Source: Liberibacter crescens BT-1
GTDB lineage: Bacteria; Pseudomonadota; Alphaproteobacteria; Rhizobiales; Rhizobiaceae
Reading direction: 5' to 3'
Length of the DNA stretch: 64,000 nt
Assembly: GCF_000325745.1 (NCBI RefSeq)
Contig: NC_019907.1
Location: 1,134,501-1,198,500 of the forward strand
Both the position numbers and the translations under genes were made by a program. The notes under the pieces were generated by a model. That model worked only from the letters and a program-made list of their open reading frames with translations, had not been told where the DNA came from and searched no databases. Every line of letters begins with the position of its first letter. The first letter of the stretch is position 1. Positions 17,498-28,191 of the stretch are shown here, one piece after another.

Positions 17498-18193
17498 TTA
17501 TTTCTTGCCTTTAAAGCCCTTAGCTAATAGAAACATTTCTACTGATTCCGGCCTTGAAGCTGCTGGTTTAACATGGATAACTTGTCGAAAATTTTTCTTT
17601 AATGTATTGAGAATATTACATTCTGTACCACCCTGAAAAGTCTTAACAAGGAAATCACCACCTTCATTCAATACTTTTAAAGTAAAATACATAGCCTCTT
17701 CACATAAATGCATAGTCCGCAAGTGATCAGTTTTCTGGTGACCCGTTACCGGTGATGCCATATCAGAAATCACTAAATCTGGAGCACCCCCGATTGCTTC
17801 AAAAATAAACTCCCAATTTTCTAAATCTAAAAAGTCATTCTTGAAGATTTTAACTCCTGGAATTGGTTCCATTTCTAGAATATCTATAGCAGCAACACGC
17901 ACATCATCATTACTTGAACCACTCAACTTAGCAGAAATCTGTGACCAACTTCCTGGAGCTGCACCGAGGTCAACAATGCGTCTTGCATGTTTAATGATAT
18001 GATGCTTTTCATTAATTTGGAGAAGTTTATAAGCAGAACGCGCACGCCAACCCTCAAGCTTTGCTTGATGAACATAAGGATCATTGATATGTCTAGTTAA
18101 CCAATGCCGTGAAGAAACCTGTATACGCCTCTTCTTTACTCTTTGGACAAGGCTACGCCCATAAGGTCTAGAATTAGGAAATGGCTTTATCAT
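17498..18193 (-). CDS. rlmE: 23S rRNA (uridine2552-2'-O)-methyltransferase
   Basis: RlmE (FtsJ/RrmJ) methylates U2552 in the ribosomal A-loop with SAM. The 231-residue protein has the K-D-K-E tetrad: [35 protein letters not shown] and [17 protein letters not shown]. The SAM site is [15 protein letters not shown]. An N-terminal basic extension of about 25 residues ([13 protein letters not shown]) is usual in alphaproteobacteria. The start ATG at 18193 lies 82 nt downstream of the Ppx/GppA gene on the same strand; this pairing is conserved in the Rhizobiales. Confidence 0.93.
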   Translation of the reverse strand: MIKPFPNSRPYGRSLVQRVKKRRIQVSSRHWLTRHINDPYVHQAKLEGWRARSAYKLLQINEKHHIIKHARRIVDLGAAPGSWSQISAKLSGSSNDDVRVAAIDILEMEPIPGVKIFKNDFLDLENWEFIFEAIGGAPDLVISDMASPVTGHQKTDHLRTMHLCEEAMYFTLKVLNEGGDFLVKTFQGGTECNILNTLKKNFRQVIHVKPAASRPESVEMFLLAKGFKGKK

Positions 18194-18274
18194 TAATACT
18201 TTCTCTATTATGTTAAATTCTTAACAACTAATACCATACGAAATAAGATAAAAATTGTTTAGCTTATCACAGCG

Positions 18275-19273
18275 TTAATATCTAATATTAATGCCATCAC
18301 TAATCATCATATCTATTAACAAACCTTCCCGTAAACCTCGATCAGCAACACGCATACGTTTACTTGGCCAACGACGTCGTATTGCTTCCAGTATAGCACA
18401 TCCCGCTAAAACCAAATCTGCTCGCTCTGCTCCAATACAAGGATTAGCAACAAGCCTCTCAAATTCCCAAGACAAAAGTTTTTTTTGCACGGATGAGATT
18501 TCAGAATTTAAAAGCCAAAGACCATCAACCTTGCGCCTGTCATAACGCAGCAAGCCAAGATTTAAACTTGCAAGAATGGTCAATGTTCCAGAAGTTCCTA
18601 TAAGATAAAAATTATTACTATTCAAAGAAAACTTAGGAAAGGGACATTCAAAGCATGATAAAAAATCTTCTACTTCTTCTACCATCCTATTAAAAATCTG
18701 TATAGAAATATCGTGGCCTCCATAACGTTCTGATAAGGAAACAACTCCTACTGGCAATGATATCCAATGTGTGATATGATTGGCTAGGCACTGAGAGCGA
18801 TCGTTTTCTATATTAAGGACAGCTATTTCTGATGATCCTCCGCCAATATCAAACAATACTACAGAACGAGCATCTTGACCAATTAAAGAAGAACACCCTG
18901 ATACAGCCAATTTTGCTTCAGTTTTACGATCAATAATTTCAAGTTCTAATCCTGTTTCTCTCATAACACGACCGATAAAATCAGATCCATTTTTCGCTAT
19001 GCGACAAGCTTCAGTAGCAATAAGTCTCATTTTTTTAACATGGCTAACTTTCATCTTCTCTGAACAAATATGCAAAGCCTCAATAGCACGATTCATAGCA
19101 TCTAATGAAATCTTACCAGTAGAAGCCAAACCTTCTCCTAAACGAACAACCCGAGAGAATGAGTCAACTACATGAAATTGACCGAATTTCGCAGGCTTAG
19201 CAATTAATAAACGACAATTATTTGTACCAAGATCAAGAGCAGCATAAATATTATTAGAAATTTTATCCTTCAA
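18275..19273 (-). CDS. Ppx/GppA family phosphatase (5' end uncertain)
   Basis: A 332-residue ASKHA-fold phosphatase of the Ppx/GppA family, which splits exopolyphosphate or pppGpp. Motifs: YAALDLGTNNCRLLIA (phosphate-1 loop), VVRLGEGLA, IATEACRIAKNG and VLFDIGGGSSEIAVL (phosphate-2). This short, one-module form sits before rlmE in rhizobia. The frame starts at a TTG (19273) with no good ribosome site. Upstream at 19270-19419 a 49-codon open frame from an ATG would join it if the A8 run at 19299-19306 had one more base, giving a basic N-terminal extension as in relatives. So the true start may be 19419. It is distinct from the longer ppx beside ppk. Confidence 0.85.
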   Translation of the reverse strand: MKDKISNNIYAALDLGTNNCRLLIAKPAKFGQFHVVDSFSRVVRLGEGLASTGKISLDAMNRAIEALHICSEKMKVSHVKKMRLIATEACRIAKNGSDFIGRVMRETGLELEIIDRKTEAKLAVSGCSSLIGQDARSVVLFDIGGGSSEIAVLNIENDRSQCLANHITHWISLPVGVVSLSERYGGHDISIQIFNRMVEEVEDFLSCFECPFPKFSLNSNNFYLIGTSGTLTILASLNLGLLRYDRRKVDGLWLLNSEISSVQKKLLSWEFERLVANPCIGAERADLVLAGCAILEAIRRRWPSKRMRVADRGLREGLLIDMMISDGINIRY

Positions 19274-19749
19274 CCTTTTATTAGGCTTTTTATTTTGGAA
19301 AAAAAATGTGATTGGTTAGGGAAAAAAGGTCGTTGAAAAGGATTACAAAGACTATATGATCCCCCAATTCCAGGTTTAATTGATATCAATCTTTGCCTCA
19401 TATGCCTCCAGTTCTCCATTTTTTTATTTTGATATTTGTCTCAAATCAGTTTATTTATAAAATTTTTATTGAAACTTCTAACTCTTTTGTAAGAGTATAC
19501 TCTTTGTCGTTTTAAAGTAACAATAAAAATTTATTGTTACTTTTTTAAAGATTGGAAATAAATTTTTATATAAACTTTGAATCGGAAAATTGACATTGCA
19601 TATTTATTGCTTTTATATGATAATATAACATTATAAGACATATCTTCTTATTGAGTATTTTACTTTAGGTGTTAATATGCAAAAAGAAAAAGCCTAAGGT
19701 CTTATATCTTATAAGATATAAAAGAAATTAAGCTTTAAAAAGAAAATAA
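19274..19749. other. Gap upstream of Ppx/GppA, with a possible lost N-terminal extension
   Basis: The minus strand holds the 49-codon frame (19270-19419) starting MENWRHMRQRLISIKPG, discussed with the Ppx/GppA gene. The remainder (19420-19701) is AT-rich and shows no gene. The tRNA-Gln promoter should lie in the last 60 nt, where there is a palindrome. Confidence 0.4.
19702..19721. promoter_or_regulatory. Perfect 20-bp palindrome upstream of tRNA-Gln
   Basis: TTATATCTTATAAGATATAA, 10+10 with no spacer, ending 28 nt before the tRNA. It overlaps where a promoter -10/-35 region would be. AT-only palindromes can arise by chance here, so function is uncertain. Confidence 0.4.
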
Positions 19750-19823
19750 TGGGGAATAGTTCAACGGTAGAACGGCGGACTCTGACTCCGTTAATCTTGG
19801 TTCGAATCCAAGTTCCCCAGCCA
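19750..19823 (+). tRNA. tRNA-Gln (anticodon CTG)
   Basis: Acceptor TGGGGAA (19750-19756) pairs with TTCCCCA (19813-19819), discriminator G, encoded CCA. D-arm AGTTCAACGGTAGAAC, T-arm TTGGTTCGAATCCAA. The anticodon loop CTCTGAC gives CTG for CAG codons. Confidence 0.95.
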
Positions 19824-19973
19824 GAAAAAATTTTTTATACTAAAGACTTTAAAATCAGATACTGATATATTTATTAAAATTTTGAATAACATTGCATTAA
19901 AAAGAAAAAACTAAAAAGATGAAATTATTTTCATCTCTATAAAATATTTCTTTAAAAATACCCGCCTCCCCAC

Positions 19974-20004
19974 TATGACGGCTTTATTAATTAAAGCCGT
20001 CATA
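19974..20004 (-). terminator. Hairpin downstream of the porin gene
   Basis: A perfect 13-bp stem (19974-19986 with 19992-20004; arm TATGACGGCTTTA) and a 5-nt loop, 24 nt past the porin stop. It is the strongest GC-containing hairpin of the region. No U-tract follows on the minus strand, so 3'-end protection of an abundant mRNA is a good alternative to termination. Confidence 0.6.
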
Positions 20005-20027
20005 CTAAAAAACAAAATATATTATAA

Positions 20028-21068
20028 TTAGAATGTCCTCTGCAACCTAATAAAACCAGTAACTTGATTTTTAGCAACTTTACCAGTACTCTCAATGAAC
20101 TTAGGTTGGAACTGAACACTCAACAAAGCATCCAAATTCTTTATTATCTCATAATCAAATGCTAAACCTGATCTCCAAGTATTAAGAGAAACCTTAACTG
20201 GAGCACCAGCGCTATCAGCATAGGCAGAGTATTTACCAAGACCCCAGAAATATTGGAATCCAGGAGTAATCTTAAACTTGTCAGTAACATGCAACTGATA
20301 CCCAACAGCTAAAGAAGCCCTGGAAACACCATAATAGTAGTTCATACCATTTGCGAACACAGCAGCAACTTCTAATGTACCTGGACCTACTTCAGAGCTT
20401 ACAATACCACGAACAGCGGCTTTCTTGGTACCACCATCATATCCCGCTATAACATTAGCCTTTACAGGACCAAAAGCAGCAGAAAGCTTTCCTCCTACTC
20501 CAATATCCTTATTTCCATATCTTCCTAAACCATCCAAAGAAATACCTGCGCCAAAGAGACCAGCATTATATGTATAGGATGCTGAAACAAGTCTCGTTTC
20601 ATCATTGGCAAGCGTATCAGTTTCTCCTACGATATCATCATCCCACCAACCCCTAAAGTAACCAACTTTAAAACCACTTAAGCTTAAATAACCTTGATTC
20701 AAAAATACTGAACGAGATGTTGAATTACGTCCATCTGCACGTAGACTAATCAAAGAACTAAGATCACCTAATTCTGTATCAGTTTTTGCATTAAGGTCAA
20801 CCTGAGCGCGTGCAAAAGCATCCCAAGACCTTAGATTTCCGGCAGTTCCATATTGATTTTTACCATAGTCACCTTCAAATCGAAGATAACCACCTATCTT
20901 GAAGCAAGTTTCAGAACCAGGAAGATAAAAATACCCTGAACCAAAAGCTTCACAAACACGCACACCTTCAGCAGTCTCAGGCTCAGCTTTTACAGCATCA
21001 GCTGCTTTAGCAGAAGAAACAGCCAGCAAACAAGCTACTGAGCTCAGTAACACATTTTTAATTTTCAT
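20028..21068 (-). CDS. Outer-membrane porin (alphaproteobacterial Porin_2 family)
   Basis: A 346-residue beta-barrel porin (PF02530), related to rhizobial RopA. A signal peptide ends SSAKAAD near residue 22. The family pattern VCEAFGSGYFYLPGSETCFKIGGYLRFEG follows (residues of about 38-66, two conserved Cys; split here only for description), then alternating strands and the terminal Phe (RLQRTF) that marks outer-membrane proteins. I chose ATG 21068, since the GGGAGAG site ends 6 nt before it; a TTG two codons upstream abuts the site. A hairpin follows the stop. It is probably the main small-solute channel and a surface antigen. Confidence 0.92.
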   Translation of the reverse strand: MKIKNVLLSSVACLLAVSSAKAADAVKAEPETAEGVRVCEAFGSGYFYLPGSETCFKIGGYLRFEGDYGKNQYGTAGNLRSWDAFARAQVDLNAKTDTELGDLSSLISLRADGRNSTSRSVFLNQGYLSLSGFKVGYFRGWWDDDIVGETDTLANDETRLVSASYTYNAGLFGAGISLDGLGRYGNKDIGVGGKLSAAFGPVKANVIAGYDGGTKKAAVRGIVSSEVGPGTLEVAAVFANGMNYYYGVSRASLAVGYQLHVTDKFKITPGFQYFWGLGKYSAYADSAGAPVKVSLNTWRSGLAFDYEIIKNLDALLSVQFQPKFIESTGKVAKNQVTGFIRLQRTF

Positions 21069-21408
21069 AAACAACTCTCCCTCAAAGCTTCATTTAAACA
21101 ATTATTACACAATAAAAATATAGAAGAAAAACACATAACTCATTATGAACCAAAATACAGAAAATAAAAAAAGGTGCAATTGATAATTAAAAAAAATTAA
21201 CGATCTTTAACATAGTCTTTCACAAATGTTGCATAAAAACAACAAGTATTTTACGCTTACTGCATTAAAAGGCAAAACTATTCTCATTAAAATACAGAAG
21301 TAATCACTAAAATAACTGATTTTTAATATAATATTAATTGATCAGGAAGATTCCTTAGAGAAAGGATGTTCTAGAATCCTATTAATAATGATCAATATTT
21401 TTGCTTTA
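21069..21408. other. Porin upstream region
   Basis: 340 nt between the GGDEF-EAL stop and the porin start. It contains the GAGGGAGAG ribosome site of the porin and A/T-rich tracts expected of a strong promoter. No open frame or RNA gene seen. Several dense A runs near 21165-21200 could bend DNA. Confidence 0.4.
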
Positions 21409-23390
21409 TCAAATAATAAAAGTTCTTTTATCAAGATAAGATAAAACCCCACTACCCAACATAGGCTTCGCAAAATAATGCCCCTGAAATAAGTTATACC
21501 CTATTTCTGATAGAATTTGTACTTGATTAATATTTTCCACACCTTCAGCAATGCAATCCAATCCCATATCCTTACATAACAAGCTAAGGAATTTTACTAT
21601 TTTATAGCTATTGCCATCACCTTCTATATCTTGAACAAAGATACGACTAATCTTGATCTTTTTAAGTGGAAGACCATGTAAATGAGATAGACTTGAATAC
21701 CCTGTACCAAAATCATCAAGAACAATATTAGCCCCTACATCACGCAATCGTTTTAAGTTCTGGCATGCTAATTCAAGATTATAGGTGATTGCTGTTTCAG
21801 TAAGCTCAAAATCAATCCGAGAAGGATCAATTCCTGTTTCAGGAAAAACAGAGAGAATCTTATCTATTTGTCCCGGAGTACAGATATCATAAGCAGATAA
21901 ATTAAAATTTATCCGAATATTAGAGCTCCATTTAATAACATCTTGCAATGCCTTACGTAAAAGTACTGGTGTAATAGAAGTAATCAACCCTGACTGCTCA
22001 GCCAAAACGATAAAAATTTCAGGAGAAACTTCGTCAATAACAGGACTTCGCAAACGCATTAAACATTCAAAAGCCACGACCTTATTGGATTGTTTTTCTA
22101 TAATTGGCTGGTAAACAATATAAAACTCTTTCTCTAAATTAGCTTGACACAAAACCTTCTGCACAAATCCTTGTTCCTTAATTTTTTTCTCATGATCACT
22201 ATTGAAAACAATAGCTCGACTACGACCATGGTGCTTGGAATAATAAAGTGCGTAATCAGCATATTTATAAAGCAAATCAATATTATTCGTTACTTTTGGA
22301 TAAGACGCATAACCAATAGAACATCCCAATACCAAAGGAATAGAACCAAATGAAAATGGAACTTTAATAGTATTAATAACTCTTGTAGCTATCTCTAAAA
22401 GAGCTTCTTGATTCATTTTTCTGGAAATAATAATTCCGAATTCATCACCCCCCAGCCTATAAATAGCTGAACATTTTCCTACAGTCTCTTCAAGACGTTT
22501 AGCTGCACAACACAAAACATGATCACCTGCAATATGGCCATAAAGGTTGTTAATAGATTTAAAATTATCAAGATCAACTATACCTATAGAAAAATCCAAG
22601 TCCTTTCCTGAATTTTTCTCAGAAAGCATTTTAAGATCTTCAAAAAAACAACGCCGATTAGGTAAACCGGTTAAAATATCTATATTAGCCATCCGAAAAT
22701 GATTCTCACTCAAACGTATAAAGTCATTACGTTGTTGAGCGAGTTCATTCCTAGAATTAACAAGTGCTATGAAATTTTCAGAAGATTGTATTGCTGTATA
22801 AAGGACTAAAATTAAAATTATAAAACTTTCAATTCCTAAAAATAAAGCAGCTCCTGAACTCTGAGTATATAGAATCCATAAAAATATAGGCTGTATTAAA
22901 ATAGCCAATATTACAATCAATTGTCGTAAATTCAATATACATATTAAAGTAGATATCACGGATATAATATATGAAAAAAATAAAATAAATTTTGTCTCTG
23001 TATTTCCATAAATTGCTAATAAAGCAAACCAAAAGCTCAAAACAATAGCAAGAAAACAAAAATTAAACAAAAAACACGCAACTTATTCGTTAATTCAGAT
23101 ACTTTTAAAAAATCTTTAGTTGAATAAAGCCACCAATACAACAATGTCAAAGAAACTGGAATATACAACAGTATAGGGAATAAAACTGTTATCCAAAAAG
23201 GGGCAAGAATAAAATACCTATATGCCTGCAAACAAGAAATGAATACAAGTATAAAATAACAAACGATTCCCTTTTCAACTGTTTCTTCATATTGCGCTCT
23301 CAGAAGTTCTGGTTGCGATAGGTCAATCATAAATATTTTATCAATTAGAGAACTAAACCTCTTATTTATCTGCATGATTAAAGTAGTCAT
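21409..23390 (-). CDS. GGDEF-EAL membrane protein (cyclic di-GMP turnover), apparent frameshift
   Basis: Upstream frame 23037-23390 carries the N-terminus and membrane helices (YFILVFISCLQAYRYFILAP and others); the frame 21409-23070 continues with more helices, then GGDEF (RLGGDEFGIII) and EAL domains. One extra base in the A6 run 23069-23074 joins them to about 660 residues. The GGDEF motif is intact. In the EAL domain the motif is ECL, and the metal and catalytic residues are kept (NLSAYD, ELTETAI, DDFGTGYSSLSHL, KKIKI, EGVEN, FQGHYFAKPM), so both synthesis and breakdown of c-di-GMP are possible. With the PilZ protein at 2 kb it is part of the second-messenger network. Whether the split is real cannot be judged here. 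Confidence 0.87.
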
Positions 23391-23766
23391 CTACAATCTT
23401 CTAAAAAATTCAGTAAAGAAAGAATATAAAAGAACATATCTCTTTATATTATAAATAAATCCTTATAAAAGAGTTCTCTAAGAGAGATAGAGCAATCATT
23501 ATATTGATAAAATTCCGCAGACTGGTTTAAAAAAACCTTTTTATAGATTGTATAAGAAAGTACAAGCAACTATCATTGCTAAAAAATATATTTCTTCACA
23601 CTGAAAAGATCCTAATGTAAGTTCAGAGCTTTTAAAATATCTATAGAAGGTATAAACTAAAGAGAAAACAGTCTTTTAGAGAAAATTTTAATAGAAAAAA
23701 TACTTTCACCAATACAAAAAACACACAAATAATTCTTTAAGAAATCATTTTAAATCTTTTTTGAAA
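23391..23766. other. Non-coding gap between pheT and the GGDEF-EAL gene
   Basis: 376 nt, AT-rich, stops in all frames. It follows the pheT stop and precedes the GGDEF-EAL start on the same strand, so it should hold a terminator for the pheST operon and a promoter for the next gene, but I see no convincing hairpin. Confidence 0.35.
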
Positions 23767-26205
23767 TTAAGTACGCAACAGCGCTCCTGTCGTTTTAAAA
23801 ACATTATCTATTATACGCTGTGTTAATAAATTGAAATCATCTTCAGACAATGTCTTCTTCAAAGGCTGTATCGTTACTTCAAGAGCAACAGATTTTTTTC
23901 CCTTACCAAGATTCTCTCTCTCAAATACATCAAAGACTGTAACATCTATAATAAGCTTACGATCAGAATTCATCACAGAGCTAACTAATGAACTACTCGA
24001 TACAAACTTATCTACAACAAAAGCAAAATCACGCTTAATTGGTTGAAAAGGTGATAGAGTTAAAACCGGTTTTGTCGAAATATTCTTTTTCCTTGAGACT
24101 GGAATAGAGTCAAGATAAATTTCAAAACCACATACGTTTCCTGATAAGCCTAATGCTTCTAAAGTTTTAGGATGAAACTCACCAAAATGACCAAGTGTAA
24201 TTTTTTCTCCTATCTTAATTAAACCAGAACGTCCAGGATGATACCAAGAAGGAGCATTTGTTTCAATTCGAATAGAACTGACAGACATAAAGGCCTCGAT
24301 CACAGATAAAGCATCTGCCTTAGCATCAAATACATCTACAAATTTACCATTTTTATTTTCTTTTTCAGACCAAAACCGCCCAGAACCACCTATAACTGCA
24401 CTTCCCCTTCTAACACCACTGGCAACACATCGCTGTCCTTCAGGTAAATCATTTTCATAAAGATGAGATACTTCAAAAATAGCAACATCAGTAAAAGCAC
24501 GATCAACATTGCGACCAACAGCTGCCAACAAACCTGGAAGTAAGGAAGGTCTCATATGCGACATCTCTTTAGAAATGGGATTCGCAAGCTCTACCTCACA
24601 ACTTTCACCTCTAAAAAGTGTGGCATCTAGCTTAGGTATAAAAGATAAAGTCACAACTTCCATCATGGCTCTCATTGCCAGAACTCGTTTAGCCAAACGA
24701 GTTCTGCTTTGCTGTAAGGTTAAAGCGTTATGTACAACTCTCTGACTCTGAACAAGAGGCTTTCCAAAAATTTTATCAACCCCATAAATTCTTAATATTT
24801 CCTCAACCAAATCAGCCTTACCTTCAATATCTAAACGCCAAGAAGGAACTGAAACAAGAACTTCTTCTTCTTCTGAAATCTCTATAATAAATCCAAGATT
24901 TTTCAAAATAGCAAGGCTCTCTTCATGAGAAATTGATAATCCTGTCAGCCTCATTACCTCTGAAACCGAGAATTTAATCTTGCGTAATTTAGACATCAAA
25001 AAATTTTTAACGATAACTGGAGAAGCTTTTCCCTCACATAATTCAATAATAAACTCAGTTGCTTGATCAAGAGCACGGATCATATCTTGCGGATCAACAC
25101 CTCTCTCAAAACGATACCTTGAATCTGTCATGATACCCAAAGAACGACCAGTATGAGCTATATTCAAAGAATTCCATAAAGATGATTCTATAAGAACATC
25201 TGTAGTGTTGTCATCACAACAAGAATTCATGCTACTAATAATCCCTGCAATAGCCGCAACACCGTTATCTGAAGCAATAACCACCTGATCAGAAGATAAT
25301 TCGTATTCACGATCACAAAGAACCTTAATTTTTTCATTATGACGCCCTCGACGTATAACAAGATCCCCTTTTAGTTTAGCAGCATCAAAAATATGCACAG
25401 GATAACCTTGATCAAAAGTTATATAATTAGCAATATCCACAAGAGCATTAACAGGGCGCACCCCTATAGCGTCTAATCGTCTACGCATCCATTTCGGTGA
25501 AGGACCATTTCGAACTCCCCGCACGAGACGCATAGAAAACCCTTGACAAAAATTAGGTTCATCCAATTCAAAACGAACATCTAATGGCATTACATTATCA
25601 AAGATTAAAAAAGATGGAACAGAACGTTCTTTAAGAATCCCCAAGCCAGAAGCAGCAAGATCACGAGCAATACCATAAACGCCTGCACAATCTGATCGGT
25701 TTGGTGTCAAAGCAATTTCAATGATTGGATCAGATAAACCGTCTTCATAATTACCAAAACATACCCCTACAGGAGAATCAGAAGAAAGTTCTATAATACC
25801 AAGATGATTATCAGAAAGCATAAGTTCCTTTTCGGAACACATCATACCACAACTTTCAACACCTCGAATTTTACTTACATCAATCCTAATTCCTAATCCT
25901 GGGATATCACTTCCTGGAGGAGCCCAAACGCCCTTCATACCAATACGAACATTCAAAGCCCCACAAACCACCTGAACTGGTAGTTCTTGACCTATATCTA
26001 CTTTTAAAACCATAAGATGATCTGCATCAGGATGCTTCCAACACGATAACACCTGTCCAATGATCAAAGATGAAAAAATTTTTCGATTATCGACATTTTC
26101 AACTTCAAGACCAATAGAAGTCAAACGATCACAGATCTGTTCAAGACCAGCATCAGTATCAAGATAATTTTTTAACCAAGAAAGTGTAAACTTCAAGGGT
26201 TTCAA
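23767..26205 (-). CDS. pheT: Phenylalanyl-tRNA synthetase beta subunit
   Basis: Part of the alpha2-beta2 enzyme that charges tRNA-Phe; the beta chain carries the editing site. The 812-residue protein has the N-terminal tRNA-binding EMAP-like domain (IIGQVLSCWKHPDADHLMV, near residue 47), the B3/B4 editing region (RGVRNGPSPKWMRRRLDAIG, VDIANYITFDQG, HIFDAAKL), the B5 domain and the C-terminal ferredoxin-fold anticodon-binding domain (SPFQPIKRDFAFVVD to the end). Length is normal. Only 4 nt separate it from pheS, so they are co-translated. The order infC-rpmI-rplT-pheS-pheT is widely conserved. Confidence 0.96.
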   Translation of the reverse strand: MKPLKFTLSWLKNYLDTDAGLEQICDRLTSIGLEVENVDNRKIFSSLIIGQVLSCWKHPDADHLMVLKVDIGQELPVQVVCGALNVRIGMKGVWAPPGSDIPGLGIRIDVSKIRGVESCGMMCSEKELMLSDNHLGIIELSSDSPVGVCFGNYEDGLSDPIIEIALTPNRSDCAGVYGIARDLAASGLGILKERSVPSFLIFDNVMPLDVRFELDEPNFCQGFSMRLVRGVRNGPSPKWMRRRLDAIGVRPVNALVDIANYITFDQGYPVHIFDAAKLKGDLVIRRGRHNEKIKVLCDREYELSSDQVVIASDNGVAAIAGIISSMNSCCDDNTTDVLIESSLWNSLNIAHTGRSLGIMTDSRYRFERGVDPQDMIRALDQATEFIIELCEGKASPVIVKNFLMSKLRKIKFSVSEVMRLTGLSISHEESLAILKNLGFIIEISEEEEVLVSVPSWRLDIEGKADLVEEILRIYGVDKIFGKPLVQSQRVVHNALTLQQSRTRLAKRVLAMRAMMEVVTLSFIPKLDATLFRGESCEVELANPISKEMSHMRPSLLPGLLAAVGRNVDRAFTDVAIFEVSHLYENDLPEGQRCVASGVRRGSAVIGGSGRFWSEKENKNGKFVDVFDAKADALSVIEAFMSVSSIRIETNAPSWYHPGRSGLIKIGEKITLGHFGEFHPKTLEALGLSGNVCGFEIYLDSIPVSRKKNISTKPVLTLSPFQPIKRDFAFVVDKFVSSSSLVSSVMNSDRKLIIDVTVFDVFERENLGKGKKSVALEVTIQPLKKTLSEDDFNLLTQRIIDNVFKTTGALLRT

Positions 26206-26209
26206 TCCT

Positions 26210-27295
26210 TTATGAACTTAACCCCGCAAAAAGCGTTGGCATATCAATCGGAGAAAAACCATAATGGTTTATCCAACGAACATCAGAGCTGAAAAAATCA
26301 CGCATATCCGGCATACCATACTTTAGCATGGTTATACGCTCAAGACCTATTCCCCAAGCAAATCCTTGATATACATCAGAATCTATACCAACACCTTGTA
26401 AAACCTTAGGATGAACCATACCACAACCGAGTATTTCCATCCATTTCGTTCCTTCATCGAATCTTATAACACCATTAAAATGACTGCACTGAATATCTAC
26501 TTCAAATGAAGGCTCTGTAAAAGGGAAAAAGGATGGACGAAAACGCATCTTTACTGATGGAACTTCAAAGAAAGAGGCACAAAAAGTTTCTAAAACCCAA
26601 CGAAGGTTTGCTACATTGGCTATTTTATCAACAACAAGACCTTCAACTTGATGAAACATAGGAGAATGTGTAGCATCAGAATCTCGACGATATGTTCTAC
26701 CAGGAACAATAATTCTTATTGGCAGTGACTGCTTTTCCATAACACGGATCTGTACAGGTGAAGTATGCGTACGCAAAACCTTACGCTCTCCTCCCTCCGA
26801 AACTTGAGAGAGAAAAAAAGTATCATGCATATCACGTGCAGGATGATCTTCTGGAAAATTCAAAGCGGTAAAATTATAATAATTTGTCTCAATATCAGGT
26901 CCTTCTGCCAAGACAAAACCCATATCATAAAAAATAGCTGTTACCTCATCTAAAACCTGTGTAATTGGATGAATCCGACCACGTTTTACAGAGGACGAAC
27001 GAACTGGTAATGTTACATCAACGACTTCAGAAGCCAAACGCAGCTCTAGAGCCTTATTTCTTATTACAGTCTTACGAAGGGAAATAGCTTCAGAAATCTC
27101 ATCTTTCAGTTTATTGAAAGCAGCACCTTGAAGCTTCATTGTATCTAAATCTAATTCCTTAAGTTGCTTTAGCAATATGTTAAAAGAACCATTCTTGCCA
27201 AATGCTGCAACACGAACAGCATCAAGCTCATCCTCATTATTAGAAGAAGAAATAGAATCAAGAAGGTGTATTCTTAATTCACTAAAGTCATCCAT
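26210..27295 (-). CDS. pheS: Phenylalanyl-tRNA synthetase alpha subunit
   Basis: Catalytic chain of the enzyme. The 361-residue protein has the N-terminal coiled coil (residues of about 1-85) and the class II core: [50 protein letters not shown] (in part), motif 2 ([14 protein letters not shown] and [20 protein letters not shown]) and motif 3 ([19 protein letters not shown]). Start at ATG 27295. It sits 97 nt after rplT and may be expressed from that transcript and from its own promoter. No tRNA-dependent attenuator was recognised. Confidence 0.96.
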   Translation of the reverse strand: MDDFSELRIHLLDSISSSNNEDELDAVRVAAFGKNGSFNILLKQLKELDLDTMKLQGAAFNKLKDEISEAISLRKTVIRNKALELRLASEVVDVTLPVRSSSVKRGRIHPITQVLDEVTAIFYDMGFVLAEGPDIETNYYNFTALNFPEDHPARDMHDTFFLSQVSEGGERKVLRTHTSPVQIRVMEKQSLPIRIIVPGRTYRRDSDATHSPMFHQVEGLVVDKIANVANLRWVLETFCASFFEVPSVKMRFRPSFFPFTEPSFEVDIQCSHFNGVIRFDEGTKWMEILGCGMVHPKVLQGVGIDSDVYQGFAWGIGLERITMLKYGMPDMRDFFSSDVRWINHYGFSPIDMPTLFAGLSS

Positions 27296-27392
27296 TAAAG
27301 ATTTAACCTTTGTATACTGAAAACAACCATAAAACTCTTTAAAAATCCAAAAAGCTCAACCGCCTCTTTAAGCAGCAGATTTAAACTTTTTA

Positions 27393-27767
27393 TCAAGATT
27401 CTTTATCAAGAGAGGGTAATTTACTAATAGCAATGTCAACAATCTTATGGAAAGCTTCTGGTTGACTAATTGCCATATCAGATAAAATCTTACGATCAAT
27501 TTTAATATCTGCTTTATTCAAGCCATTCATAAATCTAGAATATGTCAATCCATAAAAACGTACAGCGGCATTAATCCTTTGTATCCAAAGAGACCTGAAA
27601 TCTCTTTTCCTAAGCTTACGATGACAATAAGCATATTGCATAGCACGATCTACAGCAGCTTTTGCGGCACGTATTGTATTTTTACGACGACCATAAAAAC
27701 CCTTTGCTAACTTTAAAACCTTCTTATGCTTAGCGTTAGTAGTAACGCCTCTCTTCACACGAGTCAT
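27393..27767 (-). CDS. rplT: 50S ribosomal protein L20
   Basis: Binds 23S rRNA early in large-subunit assembly and, in enteric bacteria, represses its own operon. The 124-residue basic protein has the signature [40 protein letters not shown] and [17 protein letters not shown]-like (here KRDFRSLW). It lies 36 nt downstream of rpmI. The C-terminus ([14 protein letters not shown]) is of normal length. Start at ATG 27767. Confidence 0.97.
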   Translation of the reverse strand: MTRVKRGVTTNAKHKKVLKLAKGFYGRRKNTIRAAKAAVDRAMQYAYCHRKLRKRDFRSLWIQRINAAVRFYGLTYSRFMNGLNKADIKIDRKILSDMAISQPEAFHKIVDIAISKLPSLDKES

Positions 27768-27803
27768 TAAACTATTTCCTTATATATACCCCTCACCAAA
27801 AAA

Positions 27804-28007
27804 TCAGAGACCATTTGGAAGATAATGCATTATCACTTTCTTTGCATCATAATTAGAAAGAACCATAGTGCCACGTGCCTCACGAATAAACTTATTGGAT
27901 CTTTTTATCATTCCATGACGCTTCCCTGCTGCTTGTGCCTTTACTTTCCCACTAGCAGTAATTTTAAACCGTTTCTTAGCAGAAGAATTTGTTTTCATTT
28001 TAGGCAT
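27804..28007 (-). CDS. rpmI: 50S ribosomal protein L35
   Basis: Small basic large-subunit protein, 67 residues, complete. Signature [20 protein letters not shown], then [20 protein letters not shown] and [14 protein letters not shown]. It lies between infC (184 nt upstream) and rplT (36 nt downstream), the standard order. Confidence 0.97.
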   Translation of the reverse strand: MPKMKTNSSAKKRFKITASGKVKAQAAGKRHGMIKRSNKFIREARGTMVLSNYDAKKVIMHYLPNGL

Positions 28008-28191
28008 TCTTTACTCCACTTCCTAAAGGATAACAAATAATTAAAATGCACCCCCTAAGTTTAATATTCCAAAACCATTGATCACGCATGTCAGATTATT
28101 TATACTAATAAACTACAGACATCTTATAAATTCAACAAATATTTATCACTCTTATAAAGAAAGACACTATTATGAAGGATAAAAAATAAGA

